A stretch of DNA of 64,000 nt from Chrysaora quinquecirrha (GCA_014526335.1 JACTAT010000140.1:1-64000); one strand, 5' to 3'. Positions 24,838-36,985 are shown, counted from the stretch's first letter. Program-made: numbers and translations. The notes: generated by a model not told the origin, from the sequence alone.

Positions 24838-26851
24838 TAGTCTTTTGAAAACAGCAGCGACAATCTTAAACAACTACAACAAAGTAATTGGTGCTTCCTC
24901 AAATTCTGAAGCAAACAGCGACCAAATGGCTGTTGTTGCTCTTAGATGATTGTTGCAGTTTGCGAATAGTAGCATAAATGTAACAAGCCTAAGGTTGTCC
25001 TGTTGTTTAGTTGTTTGCAAAAAGTGGGGCTGGCGTGTGGGCGTGTACTGAATCTAAACTCTTTGCAGCCTCGTATACAGTTTTAATTCTACATCTCAGC
25101 ATTAACAACTCGAACACGCTACTCCTCTTTTCTAAGGACTTGAACTTTCGGTTTCTTCAGAGAGGTTTCTGCTTCCGTTGAGTTTGCTGGCTTTGAACAA
25201 CAGTCAGTGCTGTAAGCCTTTTCTGTTCATCCTGCTCTGACCTTTCTTTGGGCAAAATTTTGCACTTCAAGCCCTCAGCATTTCTAAAATTTGCAATAGG
25301 CCTACAAATTACTCGAAACAACGCATGCTGGAAGGGAGAAATGGATAATTCGCCAGCCACCGTACACATGCCCAAAAATTTTGCCAGTAATGTACAGACA
25401 CAGACGCTCGCCTGTTAATCAGAGATAGCTTAAAAAGGGTTAACCTGCCATAAAAATAGCACGTCTCTTAATTGCTAGCTGCGTAGGCTATTTGGGCCTC
25501 CTTATTGGGATATATATAGGTGTATCGTAAAAAGATATCTAGATTTTCAGTGCAGCTCATTCGAATTCAGTGAGGTTGCGACGTTTAATGCAGGGTTGAT
25601 ATTGTAGAGGCTGGACTAACGAGCGTTGGTTTGCTTAGTTGATCGGTTGATCTTAAGTGACACCTTGCCACGAGACATTACGTAACCATGACATAAATGA
25701 ATGAGTCTAAAGCCTACTTGGTGCAAAACATCACAAAGTTTTCAGTTGCATATAGGAATATAGGGTGTTAAATCTTGATGATTTTAATGAGTTAAATCAT
25801 GTTCCTTAATAGGTCGTTAATCCAAGGGGGTTGATATCTATAGAATTCATTTCATTTTTCTATATTTTAATCACAGTTTAACTCTAAATCTCAATAGAAA
25901 ATTGCACCCTTTAATTATCATCGCATACCCGAATACCATCAATATGTACCCTTTGTATCTAAATACAATATGCGAAAAATTGCAAGTCTATTGTTTAATG
26001 TAATTAACGAAGATAATTGTGCATCATAAACTGTTTTTGATGACCTTTGTTAATTGATTAAGTGAAGTTGCTTTACTTTCGTACTGTACACAAGTTAATT
26101 AGTAGCGCTGCTTCATAATGATATGCACAAAGGTTTTTGTATATTTTGATGTTGTATATTTTACCGATGCTAGGGATTAGTTACAAAAATAATACGCCCT
26201 TGATTATTCAACTAATTACTTATAAACATATATTTGTTGGTCTTCGCGATAGAGGTGGATGATAAGAAATACCTTCTATCTAGTATGCAATGTGAAATTC
26301 CTTCGAAATAGGCCCAAGGCAACTTGATTTCAATAGTTAATCTCATCTTCATAAGAAAAACTCCCTGATCATAGTAATGGTTTATAGCTACGTGGAGAGA
26401 ATAGCCTTTTGCATTATTGTGTCGCAGTCTTATATGCCATACATTCTGGCCCCGCTCTCTTTCACAACCTCTTTTGCAAGCTGAAACCCATTGCTGGTTG
26501 ATCTGACCAGTCACTTGTTTTCGAAGTTTGTTCGCTCAGTCAAGGGCCCCGAGTAATACCGTTCTTCATATGGTGCAAGGGATCCATTTGAAAAACAGCA
26601 AAAACAATAAATTTCATGCACAAAACACCTCCGTTACTTCGCATTCATAACGGCCTATAGGTGCATCTAGAAACGAAGACTTGATTCAAGAATTCAGTCG
26701 AGGAATTTGGTGGATATGGTGTGCCAAGGTAGTAGGGCTCTAATACCTCGGGTTCTTTGGGTGTTTTCTGTCGTCTGCAACTCCCTGACTGAACTTACAA
26801 TGGACCTTTAGAATTGACATCTTGTAAAAACTGTGTCTCCGATTGTCAAAA
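24838..26851. other. Intergenic: no gene seen
   Basis: AT-rich and mostly unique within the window. Open frames of up to 100 codons on the minus strand have no recognisable motif. Confidence 0.45.
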
Positions 26852-27019
26852 ATGGCTAAATCTAATACTTTCCGTCAGCCAGGAAAGCCAGATTTGCTTG
26901 CATTCTCACCCGCTGGGGCACAAGCTTATCGTTACTGGGTTGATGCAATATTTTTGTTCTCTAAAGAGTTACCTCTGAGAAAGGTAGCTACTAATGGCAG
27001 AGTTCAGTTCGAAACTTAG
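26852..27019 (+). CDS. Small 55-residue open frame, unknown
   Basis: The ATG is in a good animal context (aaaATGg). The frame reads MAKSNTFRQPGKPDLLAFSP and continues for 35 more residues to TAG with protein-like composition. No splice site, domain or neighbour supports it. It may be a micropeptide, a relic of a mobile element or chance. Confidence 0.2.
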   Translation: MAKSNTFRQPGKPDLLAFSPAGAQAYRYWVDAIFLFSKELPLRKVATNGRVQFET

Positions 27020-27839
27020 AAGCAGTGGTCATGGGAGCCTTCTTTAGAATGGGCATTGTGTCCTGTTTATCTGGCTGTTGGGTTTGCCTGGTTGGCGATT
27101 ACTGCCTTGCCCCTCCCCTCTTGCAAATTTGTGAACTCTGAATCAAACCACAATGCTCATGGATGGATTTTCCACCTTGTGCTTTCGAAATACGCACAGC
27201 TAATCTGCATTCACAAGCTCTAGCACATGTCTTTGACGAATTGCATCTGTTGCACTGTTGGTAGTGTCTCTTTTTGCTCGAGATGCAAATGCCCGCACTC
27301 TCTCCTAATAGAGGGGGGGGGGGGGCGGTGGGAAAATTTTCAGAATTCAAATACAGTAGACCTTCTATAAAAAGGACACCGTGTGACCATTTTTAGTGTA
27401 CGTTGTTTGGAGGTGTCCGCTATAGGGACGCTTCTTTTTAGAAACAAATGACCTTTATATGACACAAAATTGACACAATATTAAGAGGTGTTCGCAGTAC
27501 AGAGGTGTTTGTTAATGGAGAGTCCACTCTAGTAGGGGGTGGAAATTAGAGAGGGTACCCCTTTTCACATAAATAGCTGCAGTTGAATTTGGATTGTTTT
27601 ACTGAGCAATCCTGCTAGCATATGTATTATGTGGAGTTTCTGTTTTGACAATCTGTATAATCACATTGACAACAAGATTTGTTGTAGACATTTTCCTGAC
27701 CATTGGTCACTCGGCCCAATCTAATAAAACGGGTTCGGAATAATAATAGCGGTGATGGGTGGGATCTGTTATCTGAAGCTCCAGGGAGGCCTTTTATTAC
27801 GCGCCCCCACAAAAGAGGCTCTGAAATATAATGAACTTA

Positions 27840-28125
27840 ATATAGCGACAAAAAGCGACAAACATCTACAAATTAATTTTATCTCTTCAGTAAATTTTAT
27901 TGGTCTTCCCTATTGGTCTTTTGTATTCCGCAAGCTGATTGGTGCCTCAGCGCATGCCATTCGGTTTCACCTTCTGATTGGTGCATTTCGTCCGCGTCTG
28001 GGTTGGGTTCCGCCTTAGTTAGTGGTTTCGATCTGTTTCTGACGTTTATACTCTGAGGAGTGTCAGAAGAAAAAAGCTTTATCGTATGTTCAAAGATATT
28101 TCCGCTGTTTTTTTCGCAGTAGTGA
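27840..28125 (+). repeat. CCAAT/TATA-bearing dispersed repeat, copy 4
   Basis: Contains two CTGATTGGTGC boxes, the segment GATCTGTTTCTGACGTT and the GAGGAGTGTCAGAAGAAAAA block in family order. The TATA position reads GGGTTGGGTTCC, so the TATA box is lost. The left boundary is unclear; TGAACTTAA and TGAACTAAA near the two ends may be a decayed duplication. Confidence 0.65.
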
Positions 28126-28140
28126 ACTAAAAGGAATGTA

Positions 28141-28690
28141 CACGCAGTTTTTTTTTTATAGGCAACCGCTTATAAGCAACCAAGATGTAGAAGGCCTAAA
28201 TCTTTAAGCAACGTATAGTACCACAGGAAAAAAACCCTAGCAACATTTTAAATTTTAAATAATTTATATCACTGCAAGCAATCGAGGATTGATCAACATA
28301 GCTATTTCCATTCATTTGCCGTAAAAAAACTCGCATATCAACGGAGTGATACTCATTACGTGAAGCATTTCATTTAGGGGTTTCCGTTTAACTTTCAATA
28401 CAAAATCTCTGTATGGTAACAATTACATGGTACTTCTTGACTGATGTTATTTATAGTATTTCTTTGCTGTATACTAGGTGTTCTAGCGTTATGTCGCATA
28501 AGAAGCTTTAGGATAACTCCAACTTTTCTGTTTTTCTAGCCTCTACTTTTCTTAGGGCGAAAAATATAACAGTTAAAATTGAGCAGCTACTAAGCAACTT
28601 TTGATACTAAAAGGTGGCCATAAGAAGTCCAAAAATAAGCAACTTTTTGAACTAGACCCGAGCGAAGTTGCTTATAAAAAAAACTGAATG
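28141..28690. repeat. MITE, relative of family A
   Basis: Starts CACGCAGTTTTTTTTTTATA and ends TTATAAAAAAAACTGAATG, flanked by TA on both sides (28139-28140 and 28691-28692). The design matches family A (CACGC terminus, poly-T, TATAAG), but internal motifs are GCAACC/GGTTGC instead of GGAACC. A related, separate subfamily. Confidence 0.7.
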
Positions 28691-29069
28691 TATGCTAGTT
28701 TTATATACATAAAGGAATGTAGCCTCGGGTAAAGTGTTTGATGTGAAATTTAGATTTACTGGCAGCCAGCTTTTAATATTTATGCTTTGACTGAATAAAC
28801 CCTCGTATGAAAACTTGGCAAGTGATCTTCTATAATGCAATTTTAATACCCGCAAATTTCACAGTCGCTACGACGCAAACAGTTTAAAACGGACAAACAA
28901 GCAATAAAGAAAATTGCTACCTACGCATAAATAATACCCGCTATTGAAAGACAATGCAACAATTGCAGTACCTCTGGTCTATTACCGCATTTATTTCATT
29001 CTTTCTCTTATTTAATGATTTGTTTTTGTTGTTTGTTATTCTTTATGATCCATCCCGGTTTGTCTTGGC

Positions 29070-29755
29070 ATCGTATTAGACATGATAGTCACCACTTATC
29101 ATGACAAGCCTTTGATATTTAATTGGGCAACGTTTCGGGAGATATCCGTCTCCCATCATCGGGCAATGAGAAATGTGGTTTCTTTCTTATTTATTGCAAA
29201 GGTAGGATCGAAAGGTGTGAAATTAACTGGACCTGCGAGGAAGCTCGGAAATTTTTGGCGCTCAATTTCTAAGATTTGTGGCGCCAAAATTGCGTTCAGT
29301 GCAACTTTTGATGTTATTCAGCCCGATTTCTTGGATTGAGTAAGATACTTGATTGATACAAGGATTTGATAGAACTGAGTGAATGCTTTCTTTAACAAGA
29401 CTGTTTTTCCAGTTTTATCCACATCAATCACTGAAATGTTATCCCAATCCATCTGGTGCTTTTACGTCCAACAAGGATTGGCAAGATCGCTTTTGTCTAT
29501 TCGACCATGGGTCACATTTGATTTATGTTCTTTGAGCCTAGTTCCTGTCTCTCTTTTCGATTGTCCTATATATGATTTAGGACAATCTCTACATGGTATT
29601 TTGTATACCACGTTTGATTTTTCGAGATCGTCAACTTTGTCTTTTGGCCTTGAAAGTGACTTTTTAAGTGTATTAAGAGAATAAAAAGTACACCGTATAT
29701 TGTCTTGGTATGTTTGATTCATAATTGAAGGATATGGCCACATTTTGAGCCATTT
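29070..29755 (-). mobile_element. Penelope-like element 3' fragment (GIY-YIG nuclease region)
   Basis: On the minus strand 29462-29743 encodes a fragment with VVYKIPCRDCPKSYIGQSKR then GTRLKEHK. This is the pattern of the GIY-YIG endonuclease-like C-terminal region found in Penelope-like retroelements. The frame ends at CWT, but a shifted frame continues downstream with WDNISVIDVDKTG and KKAFTQFYQI, so a frameshift interrupts it. A segment near 29080-29165, complementary to GATGGGAGACGGATATCTCC, resembles sequence I have seen after such domains. R1 (29168-29346) separates the two, by insertion or as part of the 3' end. The reverse transcriptase is absent, so this is a dead 5'-truncated copy. 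Confidence 0.65.
29168..29346 (+). repeat. About 175-bp dispersed repeat R1, copy 2
   Basis: Near-identical to 21547-21717, with a few extra bases (CCCGATTTCTTGG) near the 3' end. It lies between two segments of Penelope-like sequence on the opposite strand. Confidence 0.85.
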
Positions 29756-29822
29756 GTGTATAAATCTATGCTAGGAAAATTGCTCAACATTATAAAAACA
29801 AAGCGCAATAAAGATTAATATG

Positions 29823-30294
29823 TGTCACGATACCCCCTTTTTGCTCATTCATCTGGACGTATTTTCTTCTTTTTCCTACACATCGTCACTGCATATTTTA
29901 CCTCTTTGATTTTATCCGCTTTTTCGTTAATAGTTCATGACTAACTTTATTGCCTCCTCACTGACGTCTTAGTCTCTTTTTCATACCTTTCGGCATCCAC
30001 TTTTTGGCACAGGACTAGTTATTTTCTTGTCTAATCTATACACACCCATGCTATTATCACGTTTGTCATATTTCCTGTTATTCTTATTTCTTATTGGTTA
30101 ATTTCGATCCCATGTTTCGCGTAGCTTCTTATTTAAACCGTAGAATTGTAGCTTATTTTTAATTCTATTCTATGCGATCAGCTAGATTAGATTTCCATGT
30201 TCTCTTTCGGGAGTTCATGTTCGTTTTGTTCTAATACAAGTTTGTAAGAAATAAATTGTTGTCTTTTTGACCGCTCGAACTGCCTGCCATCACA
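29823..30294 (+). repeat. 5' LTR
   Basis: Begins TGTCACGATACC and ends CTGCCATCACA, giving canonical TG...CA termini. TTATTTAAACC near 30130 could serve as a TATA region and AATAAA at 30249-30254 as the polyadenylation signal; both are inferred from position. Confidence 0.95.
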
Positions 30295-30296
30295 AT

Positions 30297-30314
30297 TGGT
30301 GACAGGAGCGGGAT
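30297..30314 (+). promoter_or_regulatory. tRNA primer binding site
   Basis: TGGTGACAGGAGCGGGAT starts two bases after the 5' LTR. It is complementary to a tRNA 3' end finishing in CCA and resembles the end of a tRNA-Leu, though I cannot assign the tRNA firmly. Confidence 0.8.
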
Positions 30315-30368
30315 CTGATTAAATAGGGCCTAGATGAATTAAAATCTAAGGTGCCTAGCCTACAATTT

Positions 30369-31258
30369 ATGAATTGGAGTTCAAGAGAAATAGAGCCACT
30401 GAGATTAAGATTGAGAAGAATGGCAACCGAAGAAGCCACTGGAAGTGGTGAACGACATGAAGCTACTGGTAGATCGATTTCTGTTCACCCCGACAAATTT
30501 TATGGCTACCCGAACGATGATGTTCTGGACTGGTTTTGTTCCTTCGAGAGGATCGCAAGAGCCAACGATTGGGGTACCGACAAGCAAGGAAGGATGGTCT
30601 CAGCATACCTACGAGGTCCGGCTGGAGATCACTACGAGAAAGTAGCCGACGGCGATAAGGCAAATTATGCTGTCATCAAGAAATCGTTGACGGAGAGATT
30701 TTGCCCGGCAGACATGCGACGTTCTGCTTATAGCAACTTGGCTGGAAAGAAGCAAGGGAAGACGGAATCAGTCAATGAATTCGCATCGAATATTCAAAGA
30801 TTGGTCTACCGCTCCTTCCCAAGTAGTGTTTCCAACGAAGTGGTGGAGATGACAGCCAGGGAACACTTTATACTCGGATTAAGACCAGAGTTGATGAGGC
30901 GTGTTACCATGGCGGACCCGACGACGTTCAACGACGCAATACGAGTGGCACTCCGAGAGGAAAGTTTGGAGGAGAGCTTTGGCCGAAAAATAAATGCTGT
31001 GGAGGCGGAGCCGCAGAAGGAAGACCAGATGACGCAGGTGATTGGACTGTTGGGAAAACTGCTCCAGAGAGAAGAGTCAGGTGACAGAGTAAACTTTAAG
31101 GGTCCCCAAAGAAATTTTAATGGCACCAAGAATAGTTTTACCCGGGAGGGCCGTCCCGTATGTAATTTTGCCGTAAAGCAGGTCATATTGAGAGGAAATG
31201 TTTCACAAAGTTTCCACATTTGAAGGGTGCCAAGACTAAAACGGGTTCGGAAAACTAA
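30369..31258 (+). pseudogene. gag: gag polyprotein of the Ty3/gypsy element, frameshifted
   Basis: Encodes the capsid-type Gag that packages element RNA. The frame can open at the ATG at 30369 or the ATG at 30420 and includes a retrotransposon-gag-like stretch (FYGYPNDDVLDWFCSFERIA, then MVSAYLRGPAG and TERFCP). Near the C-terminus a CCHC zinc knuckle begins at the TGT at 31161, but a one-base loss in the T run at 31166-31169 shifts the frame. The remaining Cys, His and Cys are read in the next frame, which ends at TAA 31256-31258. As written, the first frame stops at 31223. Pol overlaps this end in the -1 frame. Confidence 0.85.
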
Positions 31259-34200
31259 AACCTGCTACTGTTCGTAGAGGTCAGATAGCAGAGGACATTT
31301 TAAACCCTCTACCGGTTAGCGTTATTGAGGAGAAGGTCGATGTAGATCGTGTAGATTATAACGTTGTTAATGCTAACCCAGACGTCACTCCTCGTATTCC
31401 GGTATCTTTTGATAACTCGCAGGAAATTTTGCTTTGTGGTCCTGCTAGTGTAATTACTGGTTTTATTAATGAACACCCTGCTAAGTTGTTAGTAGATACT
31501 GGTGCGTCAATGACTATTGTCAATGAATCATTTCAACGTACGCACATGCCCAATGTCCCTTTACGTCCTGAGAGTATGAATGCTACATCAGTAACGGGAG
31601 AGCCTGTAAATTTTAAGGGAATATTTTCGGCAAGCCTTAGGATAGGTAGCAATGTAGCATTCCAAGATTTTTACGTCGCGTCAGGTTTTCAGCACGACTG
31701 TGTGCTCGGGACAGATTTTCTAACCAGGGAGGGCCTAACCCTTGATATGTCCACTCGTACGTTGAAATGGAATTCAGAGACAATTTCAATGGGCACTGGA
31801 CCAGAACCAACTTGGGAAATCTCATTAGTGGAAAAGATAGAGCTTCCCCCCAGGTCTGAAATGTTCGCCATGTTGCCCATAGGCCCAGGATGTTCCACTG
31901 GTTTGTTCGAAGTAAATGAGTCGCTGTGCCAATCTTCACATGTTTATGCTGCCAGGTCTATTGTTAGGCCAGAGCATGGGGAAATCCCTGTAAGGTTGGT
32001 TAATCCCGGTTGCGACATTGTAACCATAGAGCCCAATGTGAATATTGGTACAGTGACGTCAGTTACAGATATTGCCACAACGCATTTAGACCACAATAGC
32101 AAGAACTCTATCGTTGATAGCTTAGATTTGTCATCAGCTGAACTATCACCAGAGCAACAGGTTAAACTTCGTGACGTTTTAAATAAGTACTCTGATGTTT
32201 TTGCCAAATCCGATTCTGATTTAGGCCGCACAGATCTTATTGAGCACGCGATAGATACGCAAGGCAACCCCCCTATTTACCAACGGCCATATCGTATTCC
32301 GGAGGCACAGCGTAAGGTAGTAGATGCGCATGTAACCGATATGTCTAATAGAGGAGTAATTAGGCCATCTAAGAGCCCTGGTCAAGCCCTATAGTTTTAG
32401 TAGGTAAGAAGGATGGCAGCACTAGGTTTTGCGTAGATTACCGCAAGCTCAATGCAGTTACTCGCAAGGATGTTTACCCTCTTCCGCGCATAGATGAAAC
32501 TTTGGACACTCTAGGTGGCGCACAATATTTTACAACCCTAGATTTAGCCTCAGGATATTGGCAATTACCCCTCAAGGAAGAAGACAGGCATAAAACTGCA
32601 TTTACCACCCCAGGTACAGCGAATTCTCTTTGGGAATTTAATGTCATGCCTTTTGGCCTTTGCGGAGCACCAGCCTCGTTTCAGCGCTTAATGGAAATTT
32701 TGTTGGCAGGTTTAAATTGGGAGTCGTGTCTTGTCTACTTGGACGACATAATCATCTTCTCGCGCACTTTTGAAGAGCACTTAGGTAGACTTGATTCAGT
32801 CTTGTCTCGTTTGCGCACAGGTGGTCTAAAGCTCAAGGTTAAGAAATGCACTTTTTGCGCATCCCAAGTCAAGTACTTAGGCCATGTGGTGTCGAAGGAT
32901 GGTCTGCGCCCAGACGCAAGCAAAGTTAGCGCCGTGCAAAATTTTCCAGTACCGCAGGATCTCACGCAGCTTAGGTCTTTTCTAGGACTTATAGGTTACT
33001 ATCGGCGTTTCATTCAGGATTTTTCGATGCATGCTGAGCCTTTATACCGCCTAAGTAAGAAGAATGTACCATTTGTATGGGGAACTGAGCAGGAGCAGGC
33101 ATTTTCTTACATGAAGAAAGCGCTTACTTCTTCCCCGGTACTGCAATTTCCAGACTTTAGTTTGCCTTTTTATATCCAGTCTGACGCCAGCGACAAGGGA
33201 TTTGGTGCAGTTCTAGGACAGATGCGAAATGATTCTGAAGTTGTAGTCGCATATTCGAGCAAAGCAATAGGTTCTTCGCAGGTTAACTGGTCCACCATCG
33301 AGAAGGAAGCGTTTGCGATAGTCTGGTCCGTGAAGTACTTCAGGCATTATTTGTATGGTCGATCTTTTACTATTTACACGGACCATAACCCGCTTAAATG
33401 GCTTTTTACGCTTAAATGTCCCGAAGGTAAATTAGCACGCTGGACCGAGACCCTAAAAGCGTACGATTTTAAGATAGAGTATAGGCCAGGTAAAAGCAAC
33501 GCCAACGCAGATGCATTGTCGCGTATGCCTATAATCAGCGCGATTTCACCGCCAAAATTTGAGCTCGCTAACATGGCAGAATTACAGAGTAAAGATCAGG
33601 CTTTAGCGCAGCTAGTTAAGTATTTGCAAACAGGCGAAATATCAGGTAATTCTTCAGACGATCGCAAGGTTATTTCTAAAGCCGACCAGTATGTTTTGCA
33701 AGATAGCATTTTGTACCATTTGTATAGCCCTACAACGCCCTATCGTAGGCAGGAGACGCGTTGCCAGCTTGTAATTCCGCGAAATTTGATAGACGAAGTT
33801 CTCGCTAGTATGCATGACGACGTTTCTGCAGGTCACTTAGGAGTCGCGAAGACATATGATAAGATAAGACAGCGCTATTTTTGGGAAGGTATGTACAAGG
33901 ACATAACCCACTGGATAGAAACTTGCAAGGACTGCGCGTCTAAGAAGTCGCCTAAACGCGTCGCAACCGCACCTATGCAAAGCATCCCGGTTGAAGGACC
34001 TTTTGATCGCGTCTGTATAGATGTTTTAGGACCGTTACCCACCTCAGATTTAGGGAACCGCTATGTTGTTGTGGTCACAGACAGTTTGACCAAATGGCCC
34101 GAAGCCTTTGCAATTAGATCCGCAGGCGCCGACGTCATCGCCAAGCTTATTGTTGAGGAAATCATAAGTAGGCATGGAGCTCCACGCACCCTCTTGTCTG

Positions 34201-34925
34201 ACCGAGGTAAGAATTTCTTATCCAAGTTAGTTCAGGAGATATGCGATCTTTTCGTCGTGAAAAAGATCAACACCACCGCTTATCATCCGCAAACCGATGG
34301 CCTTACAGAGCGCTTTAATCACACACTCTGCAGTATGCTGTCCATGTATGTCTCCAAGCATCAAAGGGACTGGGACCGTTTTATCCCTTTTGCCTTGTTC
34401 GCTTATCGTACCGCTACGCAGGAATCTACTAAGGAAACACCCTTCTATCTCATCTACGGTAGAGATCCATGTTTACCATTAGATGTTGTTCTTTCCGCTC
34501 CCATAAGTAAATATGCATCCGTAGATGATTACAAGCAGGAGGTAATTAGACGTACTCAAGAAGCTAGGTACGTAGCACAGCAATGTATTGAACGAGCTCA
34601 GTTTAATCAAGCAGCTAATTACGATAGCAGTAAGAATGCTCAAGACGTAGACTATAAAGTAGGAGATCGTGTTTGGTTGTATACACCGCAAGTTAAGCAA
34701 GGTTTAACAAGTAAATTGTCACACCTTTGGAATGGACCTTATCGAATAATTAGAAAATTGTCAGATGTAAACGTAGAGTTAGATGAAGGTCCACGTAGGA
34801 AAACCATCGTACATGTAAATCGCTGTAAGTTGTTTAAAGATCGTCAGCCTAGACCAACGGATAAACTGGACAATGTTACGGACACTATTGCACCAGAAGT
34901 AGAAAGTAGTAATAATTCTGATTAG
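31240..34925 (+). pseudogene. pol: pol polyprotein (PR-RT-RH-IN), one frameshift
   Basis: Order: aspartic protease (LLVDTGASMTIV near 31480); reverse transcriptase with LVYLDDIIIFS near 32735; RNase H (SDASDKGFGAVLG, YTDHNPLKWL); integrase with the HHCC zinc motif near 33820-33950, catalytic Asp residues in CIDVLGPLP and LLSDRGKNFL, and the Glu in GLTERFN; then a GPY/F-like module (HLWNGPYRII). No chromodomain follows. The frame is open from 31240, upstream of the first start-like codon, consistent with -1 frameshift expression from gag. A one-base loss at about 32375-32380, just before the RT core, splits it into two frames that end at 32394 and 34925. Downstream domains are otherwise intact. 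Confidence 0.92.
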
Positions 34926-34990
34926 TTTTGATTGTATCTTGATTAGTTGTAACTTTTATTTACGCGTTGAAACAGGGGACGTTTCAACAT

Positions 34991-35000
34991 AGGGGAGGTA
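34991..35000 (+). promoter_or_regulatory. Polypurine tract
   Basis: AGGGGAGGTA directly precedes the 3' LTR, the position where plus-strand DNA synthesis of LTR elements is primed. Confidence 0.85.
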
Positions 35001-35471
35001 TGTCACGATACCCCCTTTTTGCTCATTCATCTGGACGTATTTTCTTCTCTTTCCTACACATCGTCACTGCATATTTTACCTCTTTGATTTTATCCGCTTT
35101 TTCGTTAATAGTTCATGACTAACTTTATTGCCTCCTCACTGACGTCTTAGTCTCTTTTTCATACCTTTCGGCATCCACTTTTTGGCACAGGACTAGTTAT
35201 TTTCTTGTCTAATCTATACACACCCATGCTATTATCACGTTTGTCATATTTCCTGTTATTCTTATTTCTTATTGGTTAATTTCGATCCCATGTTTCGCGT
35301 AGCTTCTTATTTAAACCGTAGAATTGTAGCTTATTTTTAATTCTATTCTATGCGATCAGCTAGATTAGATTTCCATGTTCTCTTTCGGGAGTTCATGTTC
35401 GTTTTGTTCTAATACAAGTTTGTAAGAAATAAATTGTTGTCTTTTGACCGCTCGAACTGCCTGCCATCACA
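35001..35471 (+). repeat. 3' LTR
   Basis: Same termini as the 5' LTR. Differences by eye are C for T in the TTCTTCTCTTTCC segment near 35050 and one T fewer in GTCTTTTGACC near 35442. Followed directly by the TATG target duplication. Confidence 0.95.
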
Positions 35472-35475
35472 TATG

Positions 35476-36756
35476 GTAGTGTAGAGATTTAACTTACAGC
35501 ACGGCACAAATGCATCATCTCGATGATTTGCCGTCATTATTAAAAATTTTTAAACTTTCAAGATGCAAAAAGTCGATACCAAATTGATATGAAGTATAGA
35601 CTGGAATTATTCCAGTTCTGCTGCTCCTCTGGTCATCCAACTTCAACCCCAGTCTACATGAGCTCTAATAAGCGAAAAGAGGAATTCAGAGGTGCCGATA
35701 AGATGAGGACCTGTCCTTGTACGGACAGGTTCTTAAACGTTCACAAAATTTGAACTATGAGGCCAGTGCAACTCTGCAACTTTACTTTATTTTCTGATGG
35801 AAATAGAAAACTCCACGCTCCGAAATTTTTAAAGCATTCACCCCAAGCGCATCAGACAGGAAAGAGAATTTGTTAAGTCTACCAGGGAACTAAAGGAAAC
35901 AAATGCATCCTTCATATATTAACATTCCACCGTTTTCGCTAGAAAGCTTCTGCATGCAAGCCGAAGTAATCTCAGATTGAGGGGGGGGGGGAGGTAAACA
36001 ATTGAAGGGTATTTTATGACGTAATAATTTTGTGACGTCATTTCATTGTTTCAAAATCTTTTGGGGTCAGCCCCCCCCCCAACCCCCTGCCGCATCCGAT
36101 GGACCTTGCATAGAAACATGCATGCATATCTTAAAATTAAACAGTATACAAAATGCTGCGAAGGAGATAATGAAGTTTATTATTCAGTCTATTTCTGAGT
36201 CTTTGGTCGCAAAGTCTGTTCGTGTTGTATTCGTGCTCAGCATAGCGTCTGAAGAACAACAAAGCTTCTAAAATTAACAATTTTAAATGTATTCAGGGGG
36301 ACAGTTAATCCAAAACCTAATGACGATCTTTTTCGCCTAGATTTAAACATGATTGTGATATTTTCGTCTTATTTCTCCTATTTGCGGTGAGAGTTTTGGG
36401 CACTCAGCAATTACGGAAACCAAAAAGTCTGATTGCAACGTAATCATCTTGAGTATATCTATCGCTCATCTAGTCCTGCAACCTCTTTTTAGTTTTTCCA
36501 AGAAGAGGCTGGTGTTGGCAACTTATGTGGCTTTGAATTCAGGGAAGTAGGCAACAGATTTACAATAATGGGGCAAAAAGAAATTGATGGAATGTGATGA
36601 ATGTGATTACAACCAAAGGTAGTATGGAGGATTGAGGAGTTCTGTGCCAGTTGTTGCTTTTGATAAGGCTATTGTACGAAATCATACCTGGGTTTGCAGC
36701 CGAGGGAGCCCTTCAATTCGATGTATGTAACTGCTGGTTTGAGAGCTCAGGCTGTA
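35476..36756. other. Intergenic: no gene seen
   Basis: Contains G-rich (35980-35995) and C-rich (36069-36087) runs about 90 bases apart that could pair, suggesting a small fold-back structure. No recognisable protein. Confidence 0.45.
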
Positions 36757-36985
36757 TCTGGGGGGAGGGAAATGTAATTGACCCTTGAATGTACAGGAAG
36801 TGCCCCCGAGATTATACAAACCAAGGTACTGTAGATTTTAGTATGCATTTGTGTACCAAATGTTAAGGAAATCTGATTCTATACCCACTTTTAAGGTCTT
36901 TTAGGCATATAACATACCCAGTTTTAAAGAATTTGCGAGGAAAAATCCGCCCATATGAGGGGGGACATACCTGTCAGCCTACAAT
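36757..36985 (+). repeat. About 230-bp dispersed repeat R2, copy 1
   Basis: Shares with 37850-38105 the ordered blocks GTGCCCCCGAG, TTTTAGTATGCATTTGTGTA, CCAAATGTTAAG, ACCCACTTTTAAGGT and GACATACCTGTCA. Direct orientation, diverged, non-coding. Confidence 0.8.

Larger units (their letters stand above)
29823..35471 (+). mobile_element. Ty3/gypsy LTR retrotransposon, young, near-complete
   Basis: A 5649-bp element with LTRs of 472 and 471 bp, primer binding site, gag, protease, reverse transcriptase, RNase H, integrase and polypurine tract in Ty3/gypsy order. It is flanked by the 4-base direct repeat TATG (29819-29822 and 35472-35475). The two LTRs differ by one substitution and one T-run length difference by my reading, so insertion was recent. 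Single-base losses interrupt gag and pol, so this copy as written could not make intact proteins unless those are assembly errors. No env-like frame follows pol. Confidence 0.97.

Noticed and set aside
27350..27545. Possible mariner-like MITE (CAGTAGACCTTCTATAAAAA...)
   Set aside because: The supposed right end pairs only weakly with the left and no target duplication is visible.
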